A model generated the notes under the pieces. That model searched no databases and was not told the DNA's origin. It saw nothing but the letters and a program-made list of their open reading frames with translations. Shown here in pieces: positions 33,601-40,637 of a DNA stretch of 64,000 bases (the stretch's first letter is position 1; each line of letters begins with the position of its first letter). A program made the translations under genes and the position numbers. The stretch comes from Myxococcota bacterium (GTDB lineage Bacteria; Myxococcota_A; UBA796; UBA2385), in contig JAKLKF010000017.1 in NCBI GenBank assembly GCA_023150805.1, positions 1-64,000 of the forward strand, written 5' to 3'.

Positions 33601-34967
33601 TCGCCGGCATGCTGCTGTCGACGGCGCTCACGCTGTACATCGTCCCGATGGCCTGGATCTGGTTCCACGGGCGGCAGAAGGCGGGTCCGGGCCCCGGCGC
33701 GGCGGCGGGCCTGGCCCTGGCCGCGACCCTGGCCGGCGGCCTGCTGGCGGGGGGGCCGGCGCGGGCCGGGGAGCTGTCGCTGGAGCAGGCCCTGCGCCTC
33801 GCCGACCAGCAGATGCCGGCCCTGGTCGCCGCGCGCGCCGGGGTCGAGGCCGACCGCGCCACCGTGGGCCAGGCCCGCGCCGGGGCCCTGCCCCAGGTCG
33901 CCGGCTCGGCCAGCCTGCTGGTGGGGCTGGACCCGCGCAGCAGCCTGGGGGGCGACGGGCAGGTGGGCACCGTCGCGACGGCGGGCGCGCGGGTGGACCT
34001 GCCGCTGCTCGACCTGGCGACCTGGGGCCAGGTCGGCGCCGCGCAGGCGGGCCTGGACGCCAGCGAGGCGGCCTACCGGGCCAGCCGGCAGGAGCTCCTG
34101 GCCCAGGTGGCCGGGCGGTGGCTGGCCCTGCAGCGCGCCGAGGCCGTGCTGGCGACCGCCTCGGCGACGGTGGCCCGCAGCCGCCGCTTCCAGGGCCTGG
34201 CCGAGGCGCGGCTGGGCGCGGGCCTGGGCCTGTCCATCGACCGGACCCGGGCCGAGGTGGCCGTCCTGCGCGACGAGCTGGCCGAGCGAGAGGCCCGCAC
34301 CGCCGTCGTCACCGCCCGCCAGGACCTGGCCGCCGCCCTGCTCCTGTCGGCCGACCAGGTGACCCTGCCCGCCCCCGCCCCGCTGCTGGCGGTCTCGGAC
34401 CTGCCCTCGCCGGCGCAGGCCGAGGCCCTCGCCCAGGCGCTGCAGACGCCGACCGTGGACGCCGCCCAGGCCGCGGTGGAGGCCGCCCGGCGGCAGCGCC
34501 AGGCCACCGGCGCCCAGGCCCTGCCCTCGCTGGATGGCTGGGCGCAGGCGGGGGCCTACAGCTCGGCGAACGGCGACGGGCCCTTCGTGTCGGGCGGCCT
34601 GCAGGCCACCGTGCCCCTCTTCCTGGGCGGCCGGGTGCGCGCCGAGCGCTCGGGCGCCCAGGCCGACGAGACCGCCGCCCAGGCCGGGCTGGACGCCGCC
34701 CGCGCCGACGTCGCCGCCACCCTGCGCTCCCTGCAGGCCGAGCTCTCCGACCGCGCCGCCGCCCTGCCCATCGCCCAGGCCGCCGAGGCCCTGGCGGGAG
34801 ACGAGGTCCGCCAGGCCGAGGAGCGCTACGCCGCCGGGGTCGGCTCCTCCTACGAGGTGGCCGACGCCGTCTCCCGCGCCGCCCAGGCCGAGCGCGCCCG
34901 CGTGGACACCGTCTGGGCCTACAACCGCGCGGTGGTGTCCTGGTGGCTGGTCACGGGGGCCTGGTAG
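30654..34967 (+). CDS. RND (HAE-1) pump fused in frame to a TolC-like outer-membrane channel
   Basis: 1437 aa; RND pumps are about 1020-1050. Residues 1-1010 are a full RND transporter with two large periplasmic loops, and D399-D400 (VVDDAIVV) as the proton-relay Asp pair of HAE-1 drug pumps. Then about 1015-1038 is a hydrophobic, Ala/Gly-rich segment ending in PARAG, like a signal peptide with a peptidase site. Residues 1040-1437 are an OMF/TolC domain: SLEQALRLADQQMPALV, repeated helical hairpins, and WLALQRAEAVLATASATV. No stop or usual start codon lies at the junction. The fused channel must cross the inner membrane; internal signal cleavage would release it. Drug specificity unknown. Confidence 0.9.
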   Translation: MNPRTFVEHPVLALVLSIVILIFGLVAYPRLPVRETPDVQQPIVTVQTTWPGADPALVEGQVTETLEREINGIEGVRTLTSQSVDQQSSITVEFDLGRDLEAAANDVRSRVSRARRRLPPDVLDPVVEKSEASAQPVIFLRVVGEGRDLLSLTEIADTVVRERLQNAVGVGAVEIMGEQRFAMRVELDPAALSARGLSPLDVEAALQAQNVQLPAGRVEGQAMDINLRLDAAMRTPEEFEALVLSDAGGGVVRLGDVAEVRLGSANERQAARADGVPSLSLSIAPLASANIIELSDDVRARLPEVQAALPTGVSVEVQYDRSQPVRRSIHDVQLTLIVAFTLVAVVIFAFLRDLRSTAVPLLAIPVSIVGTFFAIWLFGFSVNVFTLFGLVLAIGLVVDDAIVVLENVHRRIQLGESPHDAAIAGTDQVRFAVIATTISLIVVFLPVIFTGGTTGRLFVEFGTTVAVAVALSALVALTLTPMLCAFILKPEHSEGAQASVGERLFERVEAAFGRTLDLAMRRKVLALPVLAVAAALGFAAFRALPQEFFPIEDRNVFFVRTVAPEGTAFPYLDTRMKALEPMLMETVPERMVMLTRVASAPGSSVSAGNIGTFVFPLKPADERERSQQEIVDAVRKALSAQTGFLAIPIQFPTVGRSFNPPLQIVLMHPDFEALKQALPGVVGALRQVPGLVAVNEDLKINRPELQVAVDRERAAAAGITTRQLARGLQIASSGLDVSDFPRGSRQYDVLLGLPPSGRDTPDEVADLRLRAADGGMVPLDQLVRFEERSTTNARYRYMRSPSATVSASLDGITLGQGLERALPVVRAQLGEGFSVALAGESRDFADAQSSGLGIFGLALVLVFLTLAAQFDSFRDPLAVLLTVPFALVGAVLGLWVLGMTFSFFAQVGLILLIGLVTKNGILIVEYARQLVHQGKGLSEAAVEATRLRFRPILMTSIATVGGALPIAIGWSGGSRTPLGVVVVAGMLLSTALTLYIVPMAWIWFHGRQKAGPGPGAAAGLALAATLAGGLLAGGPARAGELSLEQALRLADQQMPALVAARAGVEADRATVGQARAGALPQVAGSASLLVGLDPRSSLGGDGQVGTVATAGARVDLPLLDLATWGQVGAAQAGLDASEAAYRASRQELLAQVAGRWLALQRAEAVLATASATVARSRRFQGLAEARLGAGLGLSIDRTRAEVAVLRDELAEREARTAVVTARQDLAAALLLSADQVTLPAPAPLLAVSDLPSPAQAEALAQALQTPTVDAAQAAVEAARRQRQATGAQALPSLDGWAQAGAYSSANGDGPFVSGGLQATVPLFLGGRVRAERSGAQADETAAQAGLDAARADVAATLRSLQAELSDRAAALPIAQAAEALAGDEVRQAEERYAAGVGSSYEVADAVSRAAQAERARVDTVWAYNRAVVSWWLVTGAW

Positions 34968-34987
34968 GCGCCGGGCCCCGACCGCCC

Positions 34988-36046
34988 CTACTCGACGCCG
35001 GCGACCTGCAGGATCACCTCGACCGCCTGGTCCACCGGCGGCCAGTCCCAGCTCCCCGAGAGCACGGCCAGGTCGTCCTTGAGCCCGTCGCCGTCCTCGT
35101 CCCACAGGGCCCCGGTGTTCGCCGCCAGCGAGCGGAGCTGCGCCTGGGGTGTGCCGTCGATGTCCTGGAACTCGTAGGCGTTGATGCCCACGAAGGCCGC
35201 GCCGGCCGAGGTCAGCGCGTTCTCGGCGTCCAGCGAGGTGGCGGCACCCAGGCAGGCGCCCTCGGGCAGGTCGTGGCCATAGGCCGTGTCCCGCAGGGCG
35301 TTCTCGACGGCCAGGACCACGACCTTGGCCGCCCCCGTGCGGAAGCCCACGCCGGCCAGGGTGCCGGTGCCGGCCACGCTGGTGTCCTGGACCCCGTGGA
35401 CCCCGCCTCCGAAGGCGTCGTCGCCGGCCGCCTGCCAGGGCTTGACGTCGCGGGCGCTGTCGTAGGAGCCGTCGCAGGCCTGGTCGTAGCCCCGGCCGCG
35501 CACGGCCTGCACGATGGCCTCGTAGCCCGAGCCCGGGCCGTCCCCGCCCCAGACCATCTCCAGGGCGGAGGTGCTCGACCGGATCGCGCCGAGGTCGGTG
35601 GTGAGCTGCTGGACCAGGGTGTAGGGGCGCCCGCCGTCGGCCGCCCACCACTGGCCGGAGACGTTGTAGTCGTCGAAGGTGGCCACCGCGAAGCCGACGT
35701 CGTGCCCCGTCGCCATCAGCGCCTCGGCCAGCTCGGCGACGCGCACGTCGATCTCGGGGTGGTAGCAGTCGTACCAGTAGGCCGTGTCGACCAGCACGAC
35801 GACGTCGATCTTCTCGGGGTCGACCGGCGTGCCGCCGTCCCCGCCGCCGTCCCCGCCGCCGTCGCCCGGCTCGTCGTCGGTCGGCCGCCAGCCCGTGTCG
35901 TCGCCCGTCGTGGCGCCTCCGTCCGGGCCCGGCCCTCCGCCGCCGTCGCCGCCGGTGTTGCCCCCGGCCCCGCCGTTGAGCTTGTAGTCGGAGCAGGACA
36001 GCCAGAGCAGGGGCAGGAGCAGGGGCAGGAGCGGGGGCAGGCGCAT
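34988..36046 (-). CDS. vWA-like lipoprotein with acidic Gly/Asp linker
   Basis: 352 aa. The lipobox is LLWLSC (Cys17), then a long Gly/Asp/Thr linker. Residues about 80-260 fit a von Willebrand A-type alpha/beta domain: DVVVLVDTAYWYDCYHPE in place of DxSxS, then RVAELAEALMATGHDVGFAVATFDDYN, and a later AKVVVLAVENALRD. The usual DxSxS metal site is changed to D-T-A, so divalent-ion adhesion (MIDAS) is doubtful. Family members are secreted adhesion or interaction proteins. ATG at 36046; the frame upstream is antisense. It converges on the efflux pump; the two stops sit in a short inverted repeat. Confidence 0.65.
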   Translation of the reverse strand: MRLPPLLPLLLPLLWLSCSDYKLNGGAGGNTGGDGGGGPGPDGGATTGDDTGWRPTDDEPGDGGGDGGGDGGTPVDPEKIDVVVLVDTAYWYDCYHPEIDVRVAELAEALMATGHDVGFAVATFDDYNVSGQWWAADGGRPYTLVQQLTTDLGAIRSSTSALEMVWGGDGPGSGYEAIVQAVRGRGYDQACDGSYDSARDVKPWQAAGDDAFGGGVHGVQDTSVAGTGTLAGVGFRTGAAKVVVLAVENALRDTAYGHDLPEGACLGAATSLDAENALTSAGAAFVGINAYEFQDIDGTPQAQLRSLAANTGALWDEDGDGLKDDLAVLSGSWDWPPVDQAVEVILQVAGVE

Positions 36047-36121
36047 CGGGCGGACCTCGGGTGCCGGCGCGCAGCCTACTCCAGGCTTGCGCCGCCGGCC
36101 GCCACGGGCGAACTGGGAGGC

Positions 36122-36631
36122 ATGAAGGACCTCCGAAGCCAGCTCCAGGCCGCCTACGGGCCGGCCGCCACCCCGCCGCCGACCGCCACCGCCCCCGAGT
36201 CGCCGGCCGACGATCCACTCGCCCAGGGCATCCTGGCCGAGGGCGCCCACCTGCACAGCCCGTGGATCGAGCGCCTGCAGGTGCTGATCCGCTCGCTCTC
36301 CGCCGCTCCCAAGCTGGGCGACAACCGCAAGCTGGCCCACGCCCAGCAGGTCACTGCCCAGGTGATGCGCGAGCTCAAGAAGGTGCAGCGCCAGGGCGCG
36401 GCCAAGGAGCTGGGCAAGCTGCGCGACGACTGGCTGGCCCAGCGGGAGAAGGCCGCGTGGGCCGCGGTCAAGCTGCGCTTCGCCGAGCGCGGCCTGTCCG
36501 AGAAGGCCTACCGGTCGCTGAAGCAGGAGGGCGCGGACCCCGTCGCGGTGCTCCAGCGCCTGGGGCAGGTCGATCCCGCCGAGCTGGAGGCGATGGGCGC
36601 CGCGCGGCTGAAGGCCCTGCTCAGCCCCTGA
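36122..36631 (+). CDS. Small helical cytoplasmic protein of unknown function
   Basis: 169 aa, no signal peptide. The ATG follows GGGAGGC directly. Pro/Thr-rich start, then a mostly helical, strongly basic-acidic body (IERLQVLIRSLSAAPKLG, QVTAQVMRELKKVQRQ, EKAAWAAVKLRFAERGLS). The last segment LKQEGADPVAVLQRLGQVDPAELEAMG is a repeated-helix pattern. I do not recognise the family. It is a single gene, convergent with the dihaem protein gene. Confidence 0.5.
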   Translation: MKDLRSQLQAAYGPAATPPPTATAPESPADDPLAQGILAEGAHLHSPWIERLQVLIRSLSAAPKLGDNRKLAHAQQVTAQVMRELKKVQRQGAAKELGKLRDDWLAQREKAAWAAVKLRFAERGLSEKAYRSLKQEGADPVAVLQRLGQVDPAELEAMGAARLKALLSP

Positions 36632-36655
36632 TCCGCCGGGCCCGCGGGCCGCGGC

Positions 36656-37369
36656 CTACCGGACGGCGGCGTGGCAGCCGGCGCAGGAGGACACGACGCG
36701 GCCGAACAGCTCGGCGCGGCCGCCGGTGTCGGCGCTGCCGACCTGCTCCTGCCCCATGTTGGACAGGATCATCCCGTAGGCGGCGACCGTGCCCGCGGCC
36801 TCCTCGGGCACGCCCAGCCCCTCCATGTCGAAGACCGGCGCCCGGATCGCGTCCAGGCCACCCTGCCAGGCCGCGTCGTCGGGCTTGACCAGGCCGATCC
36901 ACAGGTGGTCCACGGCCCAGCCGTGCCGCGCGGCGTGCCCGTGCACCCCGCCGTTGTTGTCGGGCGCCGGCCCCGTGGACCCGGGGATGCGCGCCGCCAC
37001 GTTGAGCGACTGGTGGCAGCCGCCGCAGGTGTTGCCCAGGCCGCCGATGCAGGCGGCCAGGCCCTCGGCGTCGCGAGCGGCGACCCCGGTCTCGGCGATG
37101 GTGCGCATGTCGGTCATGAAGCTGCCGTAGGTGGCCGGCTCCCCCGGGAAGGCGTCGTGCTCGGCCAGCCACGAGAGCTCGGCCCGCGCCTCGTCCAGCC
37201 GCCCGGCGATCACGTGGTCGCGGGCCTGGGCCGCCCGCGTGAAGTGCTCGCTCATGTGCAGCTGCATCATCTCCCGCTCCCAGTTCACCGACCCGTCGTC
37301 TTCGGGCAGCGGCGCCGATGGCGTCGAGGACTTGGGAGCACAAGCGAGCGCGAGCGCCAGGGCGAGCAT
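36656..37369 (-). CDS. Dihaem c-type cytochrome-like lipoprotein
   Basis: 237 aa. Lipobox LALALAC at residue 10. Two CxxCH haem sites: CGGCHQS near the middle and CAGCHAA at the very C terminus. The N-terminal helix (MSEHFTRAAQARDHVIAGRLDEARAELSWL) and helical runs before each haem suggest a cytochrome c or cytochrome c'-like bundle that was duplicated. A His-rich segment (GGVHGHAARHGWAVDHLW) may supply axial ligands. It would carry electrons at the outer membrane. A GGAGGTCCCC ribosome site precedes the ATG. The function is unknown; an electron partner for the haem lipoprotein at 12297 is possible. Confidence 0.8.
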   Translation of the reverse strand: MLALALALACAPKSSTPSAPLPEDDGSVNWEREMMQLHMSEHFTRAAQARDHVIAGRLDEARAELSWLAEHDAFPGEPATYGSFMTDMRTIAETGVAARDAEGLAACIGGLGNTCGGCHQSLNVAARIPGSTGPAPDNNGGVHGHAARHGWAVDHLWIGLVKPDDAAWQGGLDAIRAPVFDMEGLGVPEEAAGTVAAYGMILSNMGQEQVGSADTGGRAELFGRVVSSCAGCHAAVR

Positions 37370-37484
37370 GGGGACCTCCGTGTCTGCTGCATATTGCGCA
37401 CCGCGCTCGGCTGCGTCGCCGCCCGCGGCGCGTGGGCTTCCCCAGGCTCGCCCGCGGGAGTAGATCCGCGCAAGAGGAGTCGTC

Positions 37485-37718
37485 ATGCCCCTGTACGAGT
37501 ACGCCTGCCACCAGTGCGGCCGCCAGTTCGAGCTGCTGGTGCGCTCCGACACCGTGCCCGCCTGCCCCACCTGCGGCGCGCAGGACCTCAGGAAGCTGCT
37601 GTCCACCTTCGCCGTCAGCGTCGCCGCCGGCGGGGGCGCGTCGATGCTGGCCGCCCCCGCGCCCTGCGGGAGCTGCGGGAACCCGGGCGGCCCCGGATCC
37701 TGTCGCTACGACGCCTGA
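37485..37718 (+). CDS. FmdB-type zinc-ribbon protein
   Basis: 77 aa, the length of FmdB-family proteins. The N terminus MPLYEYACHQCGRQFELL is close to the family consensus (PLYEYxCxxCG), and the second pair CPTCG follows at residue 27. A further Cys pair near 61 (CGSCG) adds to the usual pattern. The zinc ribbon is a small structural or regulatory domain. An AAGAGGAGTC ribosome site lies before the ATG. It is divergent from the dihaem protein gene with 115 bases between. Regulatory role in these organisms is not known. Confidence 0.88.
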   Translation: MPLYEYACHQCGRQFELLVRSDTVPACPTCGAQDLRKLLSTFAVSVAAGGGASMLAAPAPCGSCGNPGGPGSCRYDA

Positions 37719-37898
37719 GCGGGGGGAGGCCGTCTCGAGGGCGCGGCAAAGCGGTACCAGTCGCGACACCCGCTGACGGGTGCGGCCCGTTACCCTGTCG
37801 TGCATGCACGGGGTCCCACCAGGCGGGGGCCCTCCTTCGCCCCGATCGGACCCCGGAACCCGCGCGCCCCGCGGCGTGCGCCCCTCCTGGACGCAGCG

Positions 37899-38543
37899 AT
37901 GCCCTACACCATCGGCAAGAACAACCTCGTGGAGCTGGAGCCCCACGCCGAGGGCGTGTTCGACCCGTGGTCCGCGCCCACCGCCGAGGTGGTCTCCGAC
38001 AAGCGGCGGCACGAGGCGCTCGAGGCCTTCACCGAGGCGCGCAAGGCGCTGGGCGACGGAGACCTGGCCCGCGCCGCCGACCTGCTCGCGCGGGCCGCGG
38101 CCCTCGACCCGACCGACCTCCGCTACGCAGCCTACGTCGAGCAGGTCGCCGAGGAGGAGCGGCGCCGCCAGCAGGTCTCGGTCGAGACCCCGACCCTGGC
38201 CAGCCCTCGGCCGACCGCGCCACGCGCCGGCCGCCTGCGCACCGTGCTCGTCGGCGCGACCCTGCTCCTGGTGGTGGTGGCCGCCTTCCTGGCCACGCGC
38301 CCCCGCGGCAGCGACGCCCTGCCCGACCTGTCCGCCCAGCACCAGGACGTGGCGCCCTTCACCCGGCTGAGCCGGGCCCCCGGCGGCGGCTGGATCGCCA
38401 CGGTGGACGAGCCCCTGGCCGCGCTGCCCGCGCAGGACCGCGCCGCGCGCTGCCAGGCCATCCTGGCAGCGCTCCCAGCCGCCGAGGAGCCTTCCCTGCT
38501 CCTGCGCAGCACCGACGGGCAGGCCCTGGCCTGCCAGCCCTGA
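37899..38543 (+). CDS. Single-pass membrane protein with TPR-like N-terminal domain
   Basis: 214 aa. The N-terminal 90 residues have a TPR-like pair (RRHEALEAFTEARKALGDGDLARAADLLARAAALDPTD). A Pro-rich stretch leads to one transmembrane helix (TVLVGATLLLVVVAAFLA, about 118-135), and a C-terminal domain of about 80 residues with two Cys follows on the far side. Topology is likely N-in. Without more motifs this is a scaffold or sensor anchored in the inner membrane. The nearest upstream gene is FmdB-like, 180 bases away. Its stop lies in a 7-base-pair inverted repeat shared with the convergent host-attachment-like gene. Confidence 0.6.
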   Translation: MPYTIGKNNLVELEPHAEGVFDPWSAPTAEVVSDKRRHEALEAFTEARKALGDGDLARAADLLARAAALDPTDLRYAAYVEQVAEEERRRQQVSVETPTLASPRPTAPRAGRLRTVLVGATLLLVVVAAFLATRPRGSDALPDLSAQHQDVAPFTRLSRAPGGGWIATVDEPLAALPAQDRAARCQAILAALPAAEEPSLLLRSTDGQALACQP

Positions 38544-38566
38544 GCAGGCGCGCGCCGCGGCTCAGG
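38539..38566. terminator. Convergent inverted repeat holding both stop codons
   Basis: CCTGAGC (38539-38545) pairs with GCTCAGG (38560-38566). The TGA of the membrane-protein gene and the TGA of the convergent gene at 38562 both sit inside the 7-base-pair arms. Confidence 0.4.
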
Positions 38567-39014
38567 CCGCGCCGTCGATCCGCTGCCGCAGCGCCGCCAG
38601 CACGGCGTGCTCGGGGAGCTGGGTGAGCTCCTTGTCGATGGCCTGGTGCACCAGGTCGAGGGTGGCCGGGCTCATCGCCTTGCGCAGCGCGCCCAGGAAC
38701 CGCGGCGGAGCGGCCAGCACGATCCCCTCGTAGCGCCCGTCCTTGCGCGCCGCGTCCAGGTGATCGGCCAGCTCCATCGCGAACAGCTCGGACTGGTGGG
38801 CGTGCGCGCCGGACTCGCCCAGGTCCGAGGGGTGGGCACCGCGCTCCGCGAAGCTCCGGCTGGGGCGGTCGCTCTCCAGCTCCCGGCCCCGCAGCCGGCT
38901 GGCAGGGTGGACCAGCTCGTCGATCACGACGGGTCCCTCGGTGAGGGCGGCGTCGGTGCGGAAGATGCGCGCCCGGCTGCTGTCGGCCAGGACGATCCAG
39001 GTGGCGTGGTTCAT
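38562..39014 (-). CDS. Host-attachment (PF10116)-like protein
   Basis: 150 aa, close in length to the Host_attach/AtsC family. Conserved order: TWIVLADSSRARIFRT, then VHPASRLRGRELESDRPSRSF, and HQSELFAMELADHLDAARKDGRYEGIVLAAPPRFLGALRKAM split as in the family. Named from a Rhizobiaceae protein required for attachment to plants, but the fold is ribonuclease-H/actin-like and a nucleotide role is suspected. It is cytoplasmic by sequence. A GGGAGGT site precedes the ATG. Its divergent neighbour at 39112 has a leaderless box. Confidence 0.85.
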   Translation of the reverse strand: MNHATWIVLADSSRARIFRTDAALTEGPVVIDELVHPASRLRGRELESDRPSRSFAERGAHPSDLGESGAHAHQSELFAMELADHLDAARKDGRYEGIVLAAPPRFLGALRKAMSPATLDLVHQAIDKELTQLPEHAVLAALRQRIDGAA

Positions 39015-39095
39015 GGGACCTCCCAGGGTCGATCCCTTGGTGCGCACCCGCGCAGTCCGCGGGGACGGGCAGGGCATTCGGTCGCACCGCCCTGC

Positions 39096-39103
39096 GCTAC
39101 GCT
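39096..39103 (+). promoter_or_regulatory. GCTAYNNT box, putative leaderless promoter
   Basis: Reads GCTACGCT, 8 bases before the ATG at 39112. No Shine-Dalgarno is present. Confidence 0.45.
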
Positions 39104-39111
39104 GCGCCGCC

Positions 39112-40611
39112 ATGGCGACCGGCCCCCGCCCCGACCCGCGCCCGAACGCGCCCTCCGCCTGGGGGATCCTGTTCGCCCTGCTGGCCTGCTTCGGGGCCGC
39201 CGGCCTGCTGCACGGCATGCAGCCGATGCCGCGCGACGCCGACGCCGCCTACCACTACGCCGTGGTGCAGCTCATCGGCGAGCACGGGATGCTCGAGGCC
39301 TTCCCCTGGGAGCGCTTCAGCATCGTCCGCGACCGGTACTCCGACAAGGAGCTGCTCTTCCACCTGGTCCACCTGCCGTGGCGCGGCCTGGGCTACGAGC
39401 GCTCCGTCCAGGTGGTCGGCGGCCTGCTGGGCGGGCTGTGGCTGCTGGCGACCTGGGCCATCCTGGCCCGGGAGCGCGTGGCGCGCGCCTGGCTGTGGCC
39501 CCTCGTGTCGGTGGCCGCCAGCAGCTACTTCCTGGTCCGCTTCTCGCTGTTCCGCCCCCACCTGCTGGCAGTGCCGCTCACCCTGCTGGTCGCCTGGGCC
39601 GCGACCCGGCAGCGCCTGCGCCTGCTCTTCGCCCTGGCCGTGGTCTACCCGCTGGCCTACCACGCCTTCCACGCGCTCTGGGTGGCCCTGGTCCTGATCG
39701 AGGGCGTGCGCTGGCTGTCGACCGGCCGCCCCGCCTGGCGCCCCGCCGCCGCCCTGCTGGCCGGCAACACCCTGGGGCTGCTGCTGCACCCGCACTTCCC
39801 GGCCGTGCTCGAGCACTCCTGGCTGGAGACCTTCCAGACCCTCTTCGCCTCGGCGGTGCTGGGGGAGCAGGTCCCCGACGTGGGCAAGGAGTTCGCTCCC
39901 TTCTCGCCAGCCGAGCTGCCGATCCAGCTCGGCCTGCCCCTGCTGGCCACCGCCGGCGCGCTGGTCGGCGCCTGGCGCGCCCGCCGCCAGGACCCGCTGC
40001 CGCTGGCCTTCACCGCCCTGGCTGTCGCGTTCGGCGTGCTGTCCCTCGCCTCGCAGCGCTTCGTCGAGTACTTCGTCCCGCTCGCCACCGTGGCGCTGGC
40101 CCTGGCCTGGCCTCGCCACCCCCGGCTCCCGCTGCTCTCGCTGTCGGCGGGGCTCCTGCTGCTGGCCGCCACCGGCCGCGCCGAGATCACCCGCCTGCTC
40201 CAGCGGATCGAGCTGGCGCCCCCCGAGGTCGCCCTGGCCCTGCAGGAGCGGGTCCCCGACCGCGCCCACGTCTTCCACTGTTCATGGGACACGGTGGGCT
40301 ATGTCTGGCTGCTGCTGCCGGGCCGCGAGGCGATGTACGCGCTCAACCCCGTGCGCTTCTACCGCTTCGACCCCGAGGGCTACCTGCGCTTCCACGCCCT
40401 GGTGCGCCAGGGCGAGCCGGCGCCCGCCGCCGTGGTGCGAGAGCGCTACGACTCCCGCTACGTGCTGTGTGACATCCGCAGTGACTTCCGCCCCTTCCTG
40501 GCCGCGCTGGAGGCCGACCCGCAGGCCACCGACCTGGGCCGCTTCGGCTACTGGCGGCTGTTCGACGTAGGCGCGCCCCCGTCCCAGCGGGAGGCCGGCG
40601 GAGCCTGGTGA
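39112..40611 (+). CDS. Polytopic inner-membrane protein, GT-C-like
   Basis: 499 aa with about ten transmembrane helices (FALLACFGAAGLL, WLLATWAILA, RLLFALAVVYPLAY, WVALVLIEGVRWL and others) and a soluble C terminus of about 100 residues. The first loop after TM1 has an acidic pair in PRDADAAYHYAVV, the position of the catalytic Asp in GT-C glycosyltransferases; the motif is not diagnostic. It could be a lipid-linked sugar transferase or a YfhO/dolichol-like enzyme. ATG start; the frame upstream is antisense. Stand-alone gene, convergent with the MopE-like gene. Confidence 0.65.
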   Translation: MATGPRPDPRPNAPSAWGILFALLACFGAAGLLHGMQPMPRDADAAYHYAVVQLIGEHGMLEAFPWERFSIVRDRYSDKELLFHLVHLPWRGLGYERSVQVVGGLLGGLWLLATWAILARERVARAWLWPLVSVAASSYFLVRFSLFRPHLLAVPLTLLVAWAATRQRLRLLFALAVVYPLAYHAFHALWVALVLIEGVRWLSTGRPAWRPAAALLAGNTLGLLLHPHFPAVLEHSWLETFQTLFASAVLGEQVPDVGKEFAPFSPAELPIQLGLPLLATAGALVGAWRARRQDPLPLAFTALAVAFGVLSLASQRFVEYFVPLATVALALAWPRHPRLPLLSLSAGLLLLAATGRAEITRLLQRIELAPPEVALALQERVPDRAHVFHCSWDTVGYVWLLLPGREAMYALNPVRFYRFDPEGYLRFHALVRQGEPAPAAVVRERYDSRYVLCDIRSDFRPFLAALEADPQATDLGRFGYWRLFDVGAPPSQREAGGAW

Positions 40612-40616
40612 GCGCT

Positions 40617-40631
40617 CCTTCCAGGGGAAGG
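40617..40631. terminator. Short terminator-like hairpin
   Basis: CCTTCC-AGG-GGAAGG (6-base-pair stem, 3-base loop) between the convergent membrane-protein gene and the MopE-like gene. No U-tract. Confidence 0.35.
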
Positions 40632-40637
40632 CCGCGC

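Noticed and set aside
30417..36218. Very long open frame on the minus strand across the efflux operon (over 1900 codons)
   Set aside because: Antisense of high G+C coding sequence rarely has stops. The product is Arg/Gly/Gln-rich with no domains, while the plus strand encodes clear MFP and RND proteins.
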